From NCBI GenBank assembly GCA_934045905.1, contig OW203771.1, forward strand, positions 5,270,001 through 5,334,000: DNA of 64,000 nucleotides, in the 5' to 3' direction. The first letter of the stretch is position 1; every line of letters starts with the position of its first letter. Below, in pieces: positions 50,101 to 59,696 of the stretch. Origin of the DNA: Leuctra nigra (lineage: Eukaryota; Arthropoda; Insecta; Plecoptera; Leuctridae). The notes below the pieces were generated by a model. That model made no database searches and was not told the origin of the DNA. It was given only the letters and a program-made list of their open reading frames with translations. Both the position numbers and the translations under genes were made by a program.

Positions 50101-53100
50101 TAATTTAAAAAATGTGCCAAGTGATAACTCTTAGTTTGTATTTTATCTAATCATGATTAAAATTTGAGGTCAATTGGTTAAGGGTTTGGTCTCCAATAGT
50201 ATCGGAAATGTCATAATTTTATACATCATACAATCAGATTGATCATGTGAACATCCTATCAAAGTTACACCCACTTATGAAACAATTTTTCTCTCTCAAT
50301 TTTCTAAAACGGCTGACCGCTTGTATCACCACAATATGAAAGTATAGAAGTTCCACGCTTGTTTTCAAAGTTATCAACACCGGAATGGATCCCCGGCTAA
50401 CTGCTGACTGCATTGTATTGATGAGTGTGTCTCCACAGACGTGAAACAGACTGCCAACGACTTGGCGCACGCGCAATGCACGCCGGGCTCCACACGCCAG
50501 CTGGACTGCAACACCTGCACATGCGCAGCTAACGGCAACGGCTTCCAATGCACGCGGCTCACGTGTCCGAGCAGAAAGAGGAGAGGTAACTCATATTCTC
50601 ACACAACTTCATGTCGTCTACAGCGTAATGCTTACTTACACTTGAAGTACTTTAGGTGCTGCAAGCGCGAGCGATTTTGCCGCTTGCAGGCACTTTTTTG
50701 GGATACGATTGGAGACAAAAGGGTTGACGAAATGATTTGAAATTTTAATCATTATAAGATAAAAGACAACTTAGGGTTATACCTTGGTTCATTTCTATTT
50801 TATTGCATCGTTAATTAGTAACTAGGAAAACGCTCAGTGTAACGCGTTGATGAGCGAGCACAGAACATGCAGCATCCCCAGTCACGATACACGATACGGC
50901 ACAAGACGATTTTCTCTGCAACTTTTCCAATCTCCATATAAATACTCAGGATGAATATCAGATCCATTGTGTCGTGACTTTCCTACATACTTTTTCCAGC
51001 TTTTGACAACCCATACTAAACTCGTAAAATGACAATTAATACATGACTGATTGGGCTTACAATGTGTGAAATGTTAGATTATGTTGGTCTTATGATCACC
51101 ATGCTACATGTGAACCATAATCGGAACATTTTGATTGTCGACCAATCAGAAGATATTATTTAAACTTAAACCAAATGGAGTACGTGGCCTTCGAACTGCA
51201 TCCAATTTGATATGCGCTAGTTTAATTGTAAATTGTGGACTGCTTGGCTGCTCTACAGGCCTTGGAGCAGACGCTTAAAGAAGGCAGGGATGAAAATGTA
51301 GTATACGTTTTACTAATATTTCTAGATTATCGAATAAAATGTCCCTAAAATGACAAATACTTCTGAAAATAACGACAGATCAGACTGAAAATAGGCAAAA
51401 ATACCTTAAATGTTGGTACCATTAACATTGCGAAGTTTTAAGTTGATCGGTCAATCGGTTCTAGTTTAAATTTCAAAAATCACAGGAAAAATTGTTTCAA
51501 ATATTAACCAATAGGAGGATTTGTCTGAAACTTTTTATGATTGGCTACAATGTTGGTTGAAATGACTTGTCATTGATCAGAACAACCAATCAAAAGATAA
51601 TTTTTTTAATATTTGAACCAATCACGCGATCCCATTCAAAAACGATCCCAGGGACCGCATAGAGTACGTTAGTATGTGTACAAAATTTCAGATCGATTGC
51701 TTGAGCGGTTTGACCTGGGCTGTGACCACAAAAAAAAAAAAAAAAAAAAACACACACAGAGAAAGTGCCATAAGAGTACCGTGGTGACGCTCGCTACGCT
51801 CGCTCAATAATTAGTTGATTTTTGGTGAAAAATTGTATATTTTCTTGTCTCGCAGGGTACCGTATAAAATTTAATTTAAAAAATGTTCCAAGAGATATCT
51901 TATCATGATTAAAATTTGAGTTAGTCTCCAATGGTATCGGAAATTTCATAGTATTTACCTGTCTTGTAGAATGACCGGCGCCTAATTAACAACAAAGAAG
52001 CAAAAATTAAAAAAAGCTACAATTATACAATCAGATTGATCATGTGAACACTCTATCAAAGTAACAACCACTTATGAAACTTGTCAACAACTATCTGCTG
52101 ACTGCATTGTATTAATGAGTGTGTTTCCACATCTTTGGTTTTCCCAGACGTGAAACTGACTGCCAACGACTTGGCGCACGCGCAATGCACGCCGGGCTCC
52201 ACACGCCAGCTGGACTGCAACACCTGCACATGCGCAGCTAACGGCAACGGCTTCCAATGCACTCGGCTCACTTGTCCGAGCAGGAAGAGGAGAGGTAATT
52301 CACATTCTCACACAACTTCTTGTAGAAAGAGGAGAGGTAATTCACATTCTCACACAACTTCTTGTAGAAAGAGGAGAGGTAACTCATATTCTCACACCAC
52401 TTCATGGCGTCCGCAATGTAATGTTTGCGGAGGCGCAGCCCCCGAGATTATTTTTATCAAGTTCATTTGTTTTGGTGCAATTTTGAATCGCAGTGTATAG
52501 CTATTTTTGGGAATTATAAATTGCAAATTGTATAAATATTGGTCTAAGAGATTTAAGAAAAGGTAAATTTGGGAACTAATTATGATATGCAATTGACCAA
52601 TGAAGGTGGGCGTTGCCTTATGAAAAACAAAAGTATTACCATGGTAACTCCAGGGCAGTGTTGGGTAGTAACTTAACGAAAGTAACTAGTTACTGGTAAC
52701 TAGTTACTTTTTAGGTAACTTTTGGGGTAACTAGTTACTTTTCATCCTCAGTAACTTTGTGAGTAACTAAGTTACAATTTTACAGGAACTTGTAACTTAA
52801 TTTTCGTTACTTTTAAAGTTACTTTTAGGTGAAATAATTTGACAAAAATATAATATTTTCACAGTCTACAAACTCCCTATCTATCTCTTGAGAGAAAATC
52901 ATAAACCCAGACAACAAATCACAGGAAATGAAATGTGTGTCCTTCCTTCCCATTGATCTATTTCCTTCCACAAGTCATTAGCCTAGGTAGTTGGGCTGGG
53001 GGATGTTTGCAGGTGCCGCTGCAAGATTTTCCGAGAATCATACCTATCCAAATGAAAACAAGTATGACGTCATCCATACTAGCCAATAAGGGTCGCTTTT

Positions 53101-54489
53101 ACAAATGTATACCCAATAAGATAGAGTTTCACAAATCAAAGTGATTGTCACATGGATGGACCATTTAAAGAAGTGAAGTGAAGAGGAAGAGGTGCGTGCA
53201 TTAATATTTACCATTACCGCGAGTGCAAATTACATTTATTATTAATTTGTATTTTGACTGTGAGCACGATGACTTGGATTAAATACAATAATAAAATTGC
53301 TTTGTCGAACAAAATCAACCCTCAGCGGAGTTCGATCACGTTTGTGTTTTGTCGAAAAAATATCCGAAAAGTAACTTTAAAGTAACTTAAAAGTAACTTA
53401 AATTTTTCGGTAACTACTCAGTTACTTTTCAAATGAAGTAACTTACCAAGTAACTTAGTTCCTTTTGAGACCAGGTAACTTACAGAGTAACTAGTTCCTT
53501 TTTACAAGTAACTTACCCAACTCTGCTCCAGGGTTCCTAAAAAATAACAATTTTTCATTCAAACAAATGAATTTCAAAAAAATCAAACAAATAGCTCAAT
53601 ATATTTAAACACATATAAATCATGCTTGATGATATGCTGGACAATTATTACAGTGGTACAACGAAACAAATTATATTTTGATAGGTATGTTGCCAAAGCG
53701 TTTTACTTTTTAATGGCTTCTGTCACTGGATAGTTTCGTCAACTTAAAAAGGCCCTACCTCTCAGATGATAAGTTAATTGAGACTGAACAAGATTCAAGT
53801 AGATAGTTTAAAGCATTACTATTATTAATGGCAATTTGTAGATTGTAAAACTGCTAAATTCTGTAAGAAACAGCTGTTAGCTGGTAACTGACAGTTGTTA
53901 GCTGCCAGTGACCAAACATTGACTTTTGTTTTATGACGTAGTGGGGGGAGGAGATCTACGAGTACATTGGTAAATTCCGGGGCGCATAGCTCCGGCATTG
54001 TTTGGGGAATTTTAACTCAATTTTAAGCATTTTGGTACGTTTTCGTCTTTTGTTCACATATTATTTTAAATATGCTTTTTTATGAAGCCCTGATTTAGGG
54101 GCCCCACCGGCCTCCCCTGAATACGCCCTTGACCCATGTCAAACGTCTGCACATTAAGTAGATATCTCCAAAGTCCCCTGTCAGATAAGAAGTCACATGT
54201 TGCAGACAACACGGCGCAGACCAACTACGGACACGGCGGAGGATCCGGGAGCAGATGTACGCCTGGAACCACTTTCAAGAAGGACTGCAACACTTGTACA
54301 TGCAGACCCAACGGCGTGGCAGCTTGCACTGAGAAGGCCTGCATCGGGCACGGCGGTGGCGGAGGCGGAGGCGGAGGTGGAGGTGGAAGATGCACACCGG
54401 GAACCACCTACAAGGTCGACTGCAACACCTGCAGATGTGGATCCAATGGAGTCGGAGTCTGCACTCAGATTGCCTGTCGCGGGAAGTAG
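44102..54489 (+). CDS. Pacifastin-type protease inhibitor precursor A, six domains
   Basis: Exons 44102-44159, 47970-48107, 49612-49758, 50439-50585, 52148-52294 and 54206-54489 join in frame, all junctions phase 1, to 306 residues. Exon 1 is a signal peptide (MKTALFLAVICVAVAAVCA). Exons 2 to 5 carry one domain each and end in RRKR or RKRR, furin-like sites that would release single inhibitors; exon 6 carries two domains joined by a poly-Gly linker. Each domain has the six cysteines of the family (CTPG..., DCNTCTC, C-T-x-x-x-C). The family inhibits serine proteases in the haemolymph of arthropods. The residue after Cys5-Thr, the P1 position in known members, is Arg in domains 1-4, Glu in 5 and Gln in 6. 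Exons 3 to 5 are near identical, from recent duplication. Exon 2 choice is the last copy of a tandem array, the only one with a donor. Confidence 0.88.
44160..45598 (+). other. Pacifastin A intron 1, left part
   Basis: Very A+T-rich, no exon or named repeat recognised. Confidence 0.5.
45599..45729. mobile_element. MITE with 29-bp TIRs
   Basis: 131 bp. Ends ACGCTAAAATTGATTGAGTG and the complement of ACGCTTAATTTGATTGAGTG; arms continue to AAAATCGCT. Confidence 0.75.
45730..46470 (+). other. Pacifastin A intron 1, middle
   Basis: A+T-rich with repeated TGATTTTTT-like words; nothing coding. Confidence 0.4.
46471..46802. mobile_element. Foldback element with arms of about 110 bp
   Basis: 332 bp. 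The left arm (TTTTTTAATCGATTTTTATC ... CAGAACAGTTCAATGAAAAT) is repeated in inverse at the right with few changes. It ends 53 bases before the first acceptor of the domain-1 array. Confidence 0.8.
46856..48107 (+). repeat. Tandem array of acceptor plus pacifastin exon, eight copies
   Basis: Exon starts after TGTTTGTTTAG at 46856, 47010, 47164, 47318, 47480, 47642, 47804 and 47970. Spacing is 154, 154, 154, 162, 162, 162 and 166. Units 1 to 3 lack 8 bp that include the Cys5 codon, unit 6 has an in-frame TAA (GGCTAACAA), unit 7 has a 4-bp insertion, and units 1 to 7 end AAACATGCTTGATGAG instead of the donor-bearing AAGAGAG|GTAATA of unit 8. Thus only unit 8 can act as an ordinary internal exon. 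Confidence 0.92.
48108..48909 (+). other. Pacifastin A intron 2, left part
   Basis: Contains G-rich repeat remnants (48210-48320, CGCACCCCAGTTAGCCCCGC). No exon seen before 48910. Confidence 0.45.
48910..48998 (+). CDS. Candidate alternative terminal exon of pacifastin A
   Basis: Acceptor TAATTACAG ends at 48909. In phase 1 it reads ESEQQEPEPNAGSFKGMRNE and ends at TAA 48996-48998. Joined to exon 2 it would give a short one-domain protein with an acidic then basic tail after RRKR. No polyadenylation signal is obvious, so it may be chance. Confidence 0.3.
49746..49829 (+). repeat. 42-bp duplicated 5' splice site, exon 3
   Basis: Two copies of AGAAAGAGGAGAG|GTAACTC and what follows, at 49746 and 49788. 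Because 42 is divisible by three, use of the second donor adds GNSYSHTTSCRKRR in frame. Confidence 0.85.
49868..50331. mobile_element. TIR family A element
   Basis: Starts AGGTGCTGCAAGCGCGAGCG and ends CGCTTGTATCACC. This copy retains the uninterrupted site TTAATTAGTAATAATTAG that is filled by a Helentron-like element in the copy at 50655. Confidence 0.7.
50655..52080. mobile_element. TIR family A element, split by insertion
   Basis: Left piece 50655-50820 and right piece 51809-52080 together match 49868-50300. The Helentron-like element at 50821-51808 lies between them. The right terminus is lost next to exon 5. Confidence 0.75.
50821..51808 (-). mobile_element. Helentron-like element, complete and nested
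   Basis: 988 bp. On its own strand it starts TTGAGCGAGCGTAGCGAGCG and ends GCTCGCTCATCAACGCG, a hairpin (AACGC...GCGTT), then CTAG. Comparison with the empty site in 49868-50331 shows insertion between A and T (or T and T, one base being ambiguous), with no target duplication. A subterminal GAGCGAGC repeats in inverse near the 3' end, as in Helentron-associated elements, and there is an (A)n(CA)n microsatellite. No coding capacity. Confidence 0.75.
52282..52407 (+). repeat. 42-bp triplicated 5' splice site, exon 5
   Basis: Three copies start at 52282, 52324 and 52366, each with GAGAG|GTAA. Downstream donors would add one or two GNSHSHTTSCRKRR segments in frame. Confidence 0.85.
52656..53525. 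mobile_element. hAT-type non-autonomous element
   Basis: 870 bp. Ends CAGTGTTGGGTAGTAACTTA and the complement of CAGAGTTGGGTAAGTTACTT, rich in GTAACTAGTTAC. The 8-bp target duplication CTCCAGGG is exact at 52648-52655 and 53526-53533. No transposase. Confidence 0.9.
53534..54205 (+). other. Pacifastin A intron 5, right part
   Basis: Unique-looking sequence ending in the ATGTTGCAG acceptor of exon 6. Confidence 0.5.
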
Positions 54490-54493
54490 TCAG

Positions 54494-55715
54494 GTAATAC
54501 ACTTCTAATCGTCTTCCACTAATCACAGTTCCCATTGCACAGCAGGGCAAAGCGAGTATAGTATAGTTTTCACTGTATTGCACTATTTTGTACACTTGGC
54601 ACAACTAAAATTGACCGTTCAATAAATCTGATTGACTGAATAATGTTAGATCGCACCATCAGAAGTTGGTCCAAGCGATCTCCTTGCCTCACTCAGTAGG
54701 TGACCTCACATTTCAATGATAATAACAAGAAGTGGGACATGACCAGCAGTCATTCAAATTGGTTCACCGATCAATTTTTGTTGTGCCGAGTGTACTACAT
54801 CCCTCAGAAAGGTGAAGTAGGAATAATCTACCGCAGGAGTTCAGCACTGGGATCGTGTAACTTTTGTCAGCATTCGATCGAAAACTCTTATGGGAGAATA
54901 ACATTGACACGTCATAGTCGATCGACTACGACGACGAGTCAATGATAATCTCTCATAAGAGTTGTCGATCGTTTGTCTAGCAATGTTATACGATCGCAGT
55001 GCAGGTAACCATCAGCCGAATACAATGGAATGGAAAGGTTATACTTAAAATCAGGGATTTTGACGCATTTCGCCAAAAGTGGCCTAATACGCTGGCAGTG
55101 AATATTACTGTAGACACTATTTCATAAGGGGGGGGGGGGGGAGGGGACTGCGACACTTGAAGGGTTTAGGAACGATGCCCTCTCCCCTGCAGTTTTACCC
55201 CCCACATGACGTTATTTCTAATTTGATTCTTGATTCTGGTATACGCTGAACTGCTCAATACAATAAAGATCTCTACAGTTTGAGTCTCATGCGCGTAGTT
55301 TTGAAATTCTAAAAATGTAAAGTGATTCTGGTGACGATGAACTTTGAGGGGTCAGACTGATCGAGTGGGCTGGGGGAATAATCCCCTCCCTCCTCCCCTT
55401 CCAATGCGCCTGACAGATTGGATCAGGTGCAACCATCACATCATTTTTTCAAAGATTCTATTGTGAAGCATAAATTGCCTAAAGATTTATTTAGTTATAT
55501 AGTTTTAGAAGTAATTAGAAGATCATGTAGCGATTTTATAAAACCATCTATATAGTCAGTAGTTTTTGTCTTAAATGTAAATATTGTTATCCGTATTAAT
55601 CTTTTATATTTTCAATTGTTTTGTTATTCTGTGTCTTTTTGGCTACCGAATATTCGGCAGAGTCTGTTACCTTCCCTCGTCCAGGAATACACAATAATGT
55701 TGGTTTTGTTTCTAG
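54494..55715 (+). other. 3' UTR intron of pacifastin gene A
   Basis: A GTAATA donor lies four bases after the stop codon and TTTTGTTTCTAG ends at 55715. Gene B has the same arrangement. The stop is too close to the junction to trigger nonsense-mediated decay in the usual model. The intron holds dispersed repeat B (54709-54799) and a poly-G run near 55128. Confidence 0.6.
55360..55670 (+). repeat. 311-bp direct repeat, copy 1
   Basis: From ATCGAGTGGGCTGGGGGAAT to CGGCAGAGTCTGTTAC. A second copy of exactly the same length, identical as far as I can see, is at 56102-56412. Confidence 0.92.
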
Positions 55716-55903
55716 ATGGCGCTGATGTACTTGGAATAGAGTGAGAAGCCTTACAAGAGAATCTCATCAACAGCTCCAATACATGTTGCATCACGTCACA
55801 ATACTTGTTGCACACGTCACAATACATGTTGCACACGTCACACAAACATTCAACACAAATATGTCGCAATTTTATATTTTATACGAGACAATTGCAAGTT
55901 TAC

Positions 55904-55909
55904 AATAAA
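55904..55909 (+). terminator. Polyadenylation signal, pacifastin gene A
   Basis: AATAAA about 190 bases into the last (non-coding) exon that starts at 55716. Confidence 0.6.
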
Positions 55910-55962
55910 TATTTTGTACTATTTATTGTCTTTTGGATACAATCCCATATGTTTCCACTGAA

Positions 55963-56440
55963 GGGCCGGTATTACCAAAGTTAATCTTGAGCCGGATTAA
56001 CTAAAATTTAACTAAATTGGAGGCGCACAGCCAATCAGATACCTCAAAATGATTGGAACAGTTGAATTTAATCCAAAAGTTAGTTCATCGAAAAGTTAGT
56101 AATCGAGTGGGCTGGGGGAATAATCCCCTCCCTCCTCCCCTTCCAATGCGCCTGACAGATTGGATCAGGTGCAACCATCACATCATTTTTTCAAAGATTC
56201 TATTGTGAAGCATAAATTGCCTAAAGATTTATTTAGTTATATAGTTTTAGAAGTAATTAGAAGATCATGTAGCGATTTTATAAAACCATCTATATAGTCA
56301 GTAGTTTTTGTCTTAAATGTAAATATTGTTATCCGTATTAATCTTTTATATTTTCAATTGTTTTGTTATTCTGTGTCTTTTTGGCTACCGAATATTCGGC
56401 AGAGTCTGTTACACAATTTAACTTTGGTAATAACGGGCCT
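55963..56440. mobile_element. MITE interrupted by copied sequence
   Basis: Ends GGGCCGGTATTACCAAAGTT and the complement of GGCCCGTTATTACCAAAGTT. Nearly all of its right half is replaced or interrupted by the 311-bp segment copied from 55360-55670. Confidence 0.7.
56102..56412 (+). repeat. 311-bp direct repeat, copy 2
   Basis: Copy of 55360-55670 placed inside the MITE at 55963-56440. Confidence 0.92.
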
Positions 56441-57119
56441 AATTAATTAATTTTTAACAAAAGTAAAAGTATTATTAAGTGAAAAGAAATAGGTTGTTAA
56501 AAGGTTAAGCATTTTCAATCATTTGTTTCAACTAAATGTTTTTTCATGGAGTTTCAAGGGCTAGTTGAACTACAAACAAAACGAAGAGAGTTGACCGATG
56601 TGTAGTACGGATAAATGCAATAGTATGATGTGTCATTCATACATTACTTTCATTCACTACACTCAATTTACTTTTCTTTTAACTTACTGATGAAGTAAAA
56701 CAAAAACTGTACTCAATGATCTGTCAATGTTTTAGGTATTTTCTGTTATGTTTAAAACAATTTCTATTAAATTCATAATAATTCTTAAACTAGGTTTGCA
56801 CTAAAACCATCCTGTTTTCCACTGGGGTTGCACTTTTTGCCGCACTTTTGTCATAGGAAAATTCTTTGCACTCAGAACAAGCCAACGCTATTAGATTTCT
56901 ATATTTTTAAGAGGGAAGACATATTGGCTGCTATTCAGTACTAAATGATTTTGTTATGTCATAAGTTATGAGTTCTGTTCCACCTGTCATTTGAAAGCAA
57001 ATGACATATCTTCACTTCCAATCACATGTCATTAGCTTGGCAGATATTGTAAACAAGACGCTCAGACATTTGCCCAGCTGATTGATCCCATAGAAGAAAA
57101 TCCAGTCTTGGAAACAATT
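56441..57119. other. Intergenic
   Basis: No gene or named repeat seen. Confidence 0.4.
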
Positions 57120-57350
57120 TATTGACCGAGCGACTCTTTGGCTCTTTTTGCACGGACCTCTTTTTTTCAGTTACTTACGGCTATACAGGTCACAGTTTTT
57201 CTTCGATCGAGCTGAAATTTTGCACACATGTAGAGACAACATTTTCTGTTTGCAGGCCCTAATTGTTTTGAAATCCATTCATTGGTTAAAATTGAAATAA
57301 ACATCTCCTGATAGGTTGAAAAATGAAAATGGTCTTCGATAATCTGTTTT
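57120..57350 (+). mobile_element. Helentron-like 5' fragment
   Basis: ACCGAGCGACTCTTTGGCTC onward matches 30240-30480 (shared AAATAAACATCTCCTGATAG-like block). Confidence 0.5.
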
Positions 57351-57395
57351 ACACAATCAAGCGTTATCTGGGGAAAAAAAATGGGCACGAGACCC

Positions 57396-57803
57396 ATGGG
57401 TGTCCACAGGGGTGGGCGGGGGGGGGGGGGGGGGGGGGGGGGTTAGGGGAGGCGATTGCCCCCGCCCCCCCTGGATGTCAGAAAAACATAATATTTGTGG
57501 TGTTTTGCGTATAGTTTCATTTTAAAAACAAAAAAACAAAAATAATCAAGGTTTCATAAAACAAAAAATACCCTACGGTGCAAGGAAACATGCGCTCCCC
57601 CACCCCAAAGTGAGATTTCAAAAAATATCGAATGTTTCAACAAATTACACCTCAAAACGCCTCAAAATTAATTTCGCAGTGTCCAAATACCACGACCTAC
57701 GGGTGAGGTTGGGGGTGCACCCCCCCCCCCCCCCCCCTTAACACGTATAGACCATTATTTTCCTTGCCTTGCCCCCCCTTGCAGAAACCCTGCAGACGCC
57801 CAT
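57396..57803. mobile_element. G-rich TIR element next to gene B promoter
   Basis: Ends ATGGGTGTCCACAGGG and the complement of ATGGGCGTCTGCAGGG. It contains 25 G at 57418-57442 and a long C run at 57720. Its right end is about 10 bases from the TATA box of pacifastin gene B. Confidence 0.65.
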
Positions 57804-57812
57804 AGCGAGGCC

Positions 57813-57820
57813 TATATAAA
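57813..57820 (+). promoter_or_regulatory. TATA box, pacifastin gene B
   Basis: TATATAAA, 82 bases before the ATG, with a leader resembling gene A (CACAGTTGAGA). Confidence 0.75.
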
Positions 57821-57901
57821 TGTGTTATTCACTTCATTAGCACAGTTGAGAGAGACAAGGAGGGGAGATCACATCTTCACTGATCCAGCAGAAGACAGAA
57901 G

Positions 57902-59692
57902 ATGCAGACGGCGTTGTGTCTTGCGGTCGTGTGTGTTGCAGTGGCTGCAGTGTGCGCAGGTATATCATTGCGCAGACAATCGGACCATTCATATCATCCT
58001 TAAGTGACATTTTTAAATTATTGCGTGTTATTGGTATCGTTGGAATCAGTAGATCAATCTGTTATGCTCGTTAATATTGCCCTGAGGAAATAGTAAGATA
58101 AAACTTTAACCCGCAAATCAGATATTGAAACTTATTTTGGCGATTTACTCGAAACATGATGGTTTGTTGCTTTATAGCAGTGATGCACAATTTGTACTTA
58201 TAAATTAAACTAGGAAAACGCTCTGTGTAACGCGTTGATGAGCGAGCACGGACAGGCGCAACACCTCGAACCGAAATTATGTCTATAGAAAATATCATTA
58301 AAAGCCAATAATTCTTGAATTTCGTCAGACTCAAGTATAACAATCTCAAAATATTCCTAAAACACTAGTCCCAATAACCATGCAAAGCTTGAACCTTTTG
58401 AACCTTTCTGATTGAACTGTTCCTCGTTAATATTTAAAAATCACAGGATATCTTTAAAAAAATAGACATGGGACCACTCATGATAATATTAGTGTGTGTT
58501 CTTACACAATATTAGATCGATCTGTTGAATGGTCATATCAGTTTCATACGTTTGAAAGTTTCTACTCTAACTACCTTGGAACTATAAAGAGTCGAAGTAG
58601 CCGTGATCAACATTTTCAAGAAATTTGACAGCCAAGACGCAAAATGTCCGTAAAACGTCAATATCTCTTGGATTTAAACACAGATTAGTCTGAAAATTGT
58701 CAAAACTACAGATAATGTTGGTCCCAATGACCATGCAAAGTTTTAAGTTGATCGGTCATACGGTTCTAGTTTAAATTTCAGAAATCACATAAAAGATTTT
58801 TTTAAATTTTAACCAATGGGAGGATTTGGCTGAAACTTTGTAAGAGTGGGTATAATGTTGGTCGTAATGACTTGTCAAAATTTTAAATTAATCGGAACAA
58901 CCAATCGAAAGATAATTTTTGTAAAATTTGAACCAATCACGGGATCCCGTTCAAAAACGATCCCTGGGACCGCGTAGAATACGTTAGTATATGTGTAAAA
59001 TTTCAGATCGATTGGTTGTGCCGTTTAACCTGGGCAGTAAACACACACACAAAAAAAAAAAAAAACACAGAGAAAGTGCCATAAGAGTACCGTGGTGACG
59101 CTCGCTACGCTCGCTCAATTAATTATTTTTTGTTTTAATATCTGGGTAAAGTAATGAATAAAGGCAGGAGAAAAGTATCCTAAAAGTTTTTAAAACAGTT
59201 CAACAAAATTTAATAATCTCTTTGATATTAATTAACATAATTTTAAGCAAAATGTACAACTTGGCGTAAATTTTATTTCTATCAAGACAAAATAACATCG
59301 TACTACCAGCTACAGCAGACTTTTCCCCTGGGAATCCACATAGTATGAACTAATACATTGCAGACGACACGGTGCCTGCCTCCATCGGGATCGTCGACGG
59401 AGGCGTTGGGAGATGCACACCTGGAACCACCTACAAGAAGGACTGTAACACCTGCAGATGTGGACCCGACGGCGTTGAAGCTTGCACGTTGATCGGCTGT
59501 CTCGAGAACTTCGGTGGAGGTCTTGGTGGAGGGCTAGGAGGAGGATATGGAGCAGTTGGAGGGGATGATATAAGAGAAGGAGGTGGAAGATGCACACCTG
59601 GAACCACCTTCAAGAAGGACTGCAACACCTGCTTCTGTGGACACGACGGCGTTGTAGGTTGCACGTTGATCGGCTGTCTCGGTCGCAAGTAG
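57902..59692 (+). CDS. Pacifastin-type protease inhibitor precursor B, two domains
   Basis: Exons 57902-57959 and 59364-59692 (phase 1) give 128 residues. Exon 1 is a signal peptide (MQTALCLAVVCVAVAAVCA), nearly the same as in gene A. Exon 2 encodes two six-cysteine pacifastin domains, each starting CTPGTTxKKDCNTC, joined by a Gly-rich linker (GGGLGGGLGGGYGAVGG) instead of a dibasic site, so the product may act as a two-headed inhibitor. The predicted P1 residue is Leu in both (CTLIGC), which in known family members goes with chymotrypsin- or elastase-like targets. Layout of exon 2 matches the last coding exon of gene A, so B is a tandem paralogue without the single-domain exons. Confidence 0.9.
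58210..59118 (-). mobile_element. Helentron-like element, complete, in gene B intron 1
   Basis: 909 bp from ACTAGGAAAACGCTCTGTG (3' terminus, CTAG at 58210) to CGCTACGCTCGCTCAA (5' terminus). The right part carries the (CA)n(A)n microsatellite near 59041. Minus orientation, non-coding. Confidence 0.7.
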
Positions 59693-59696
59693 CTAG

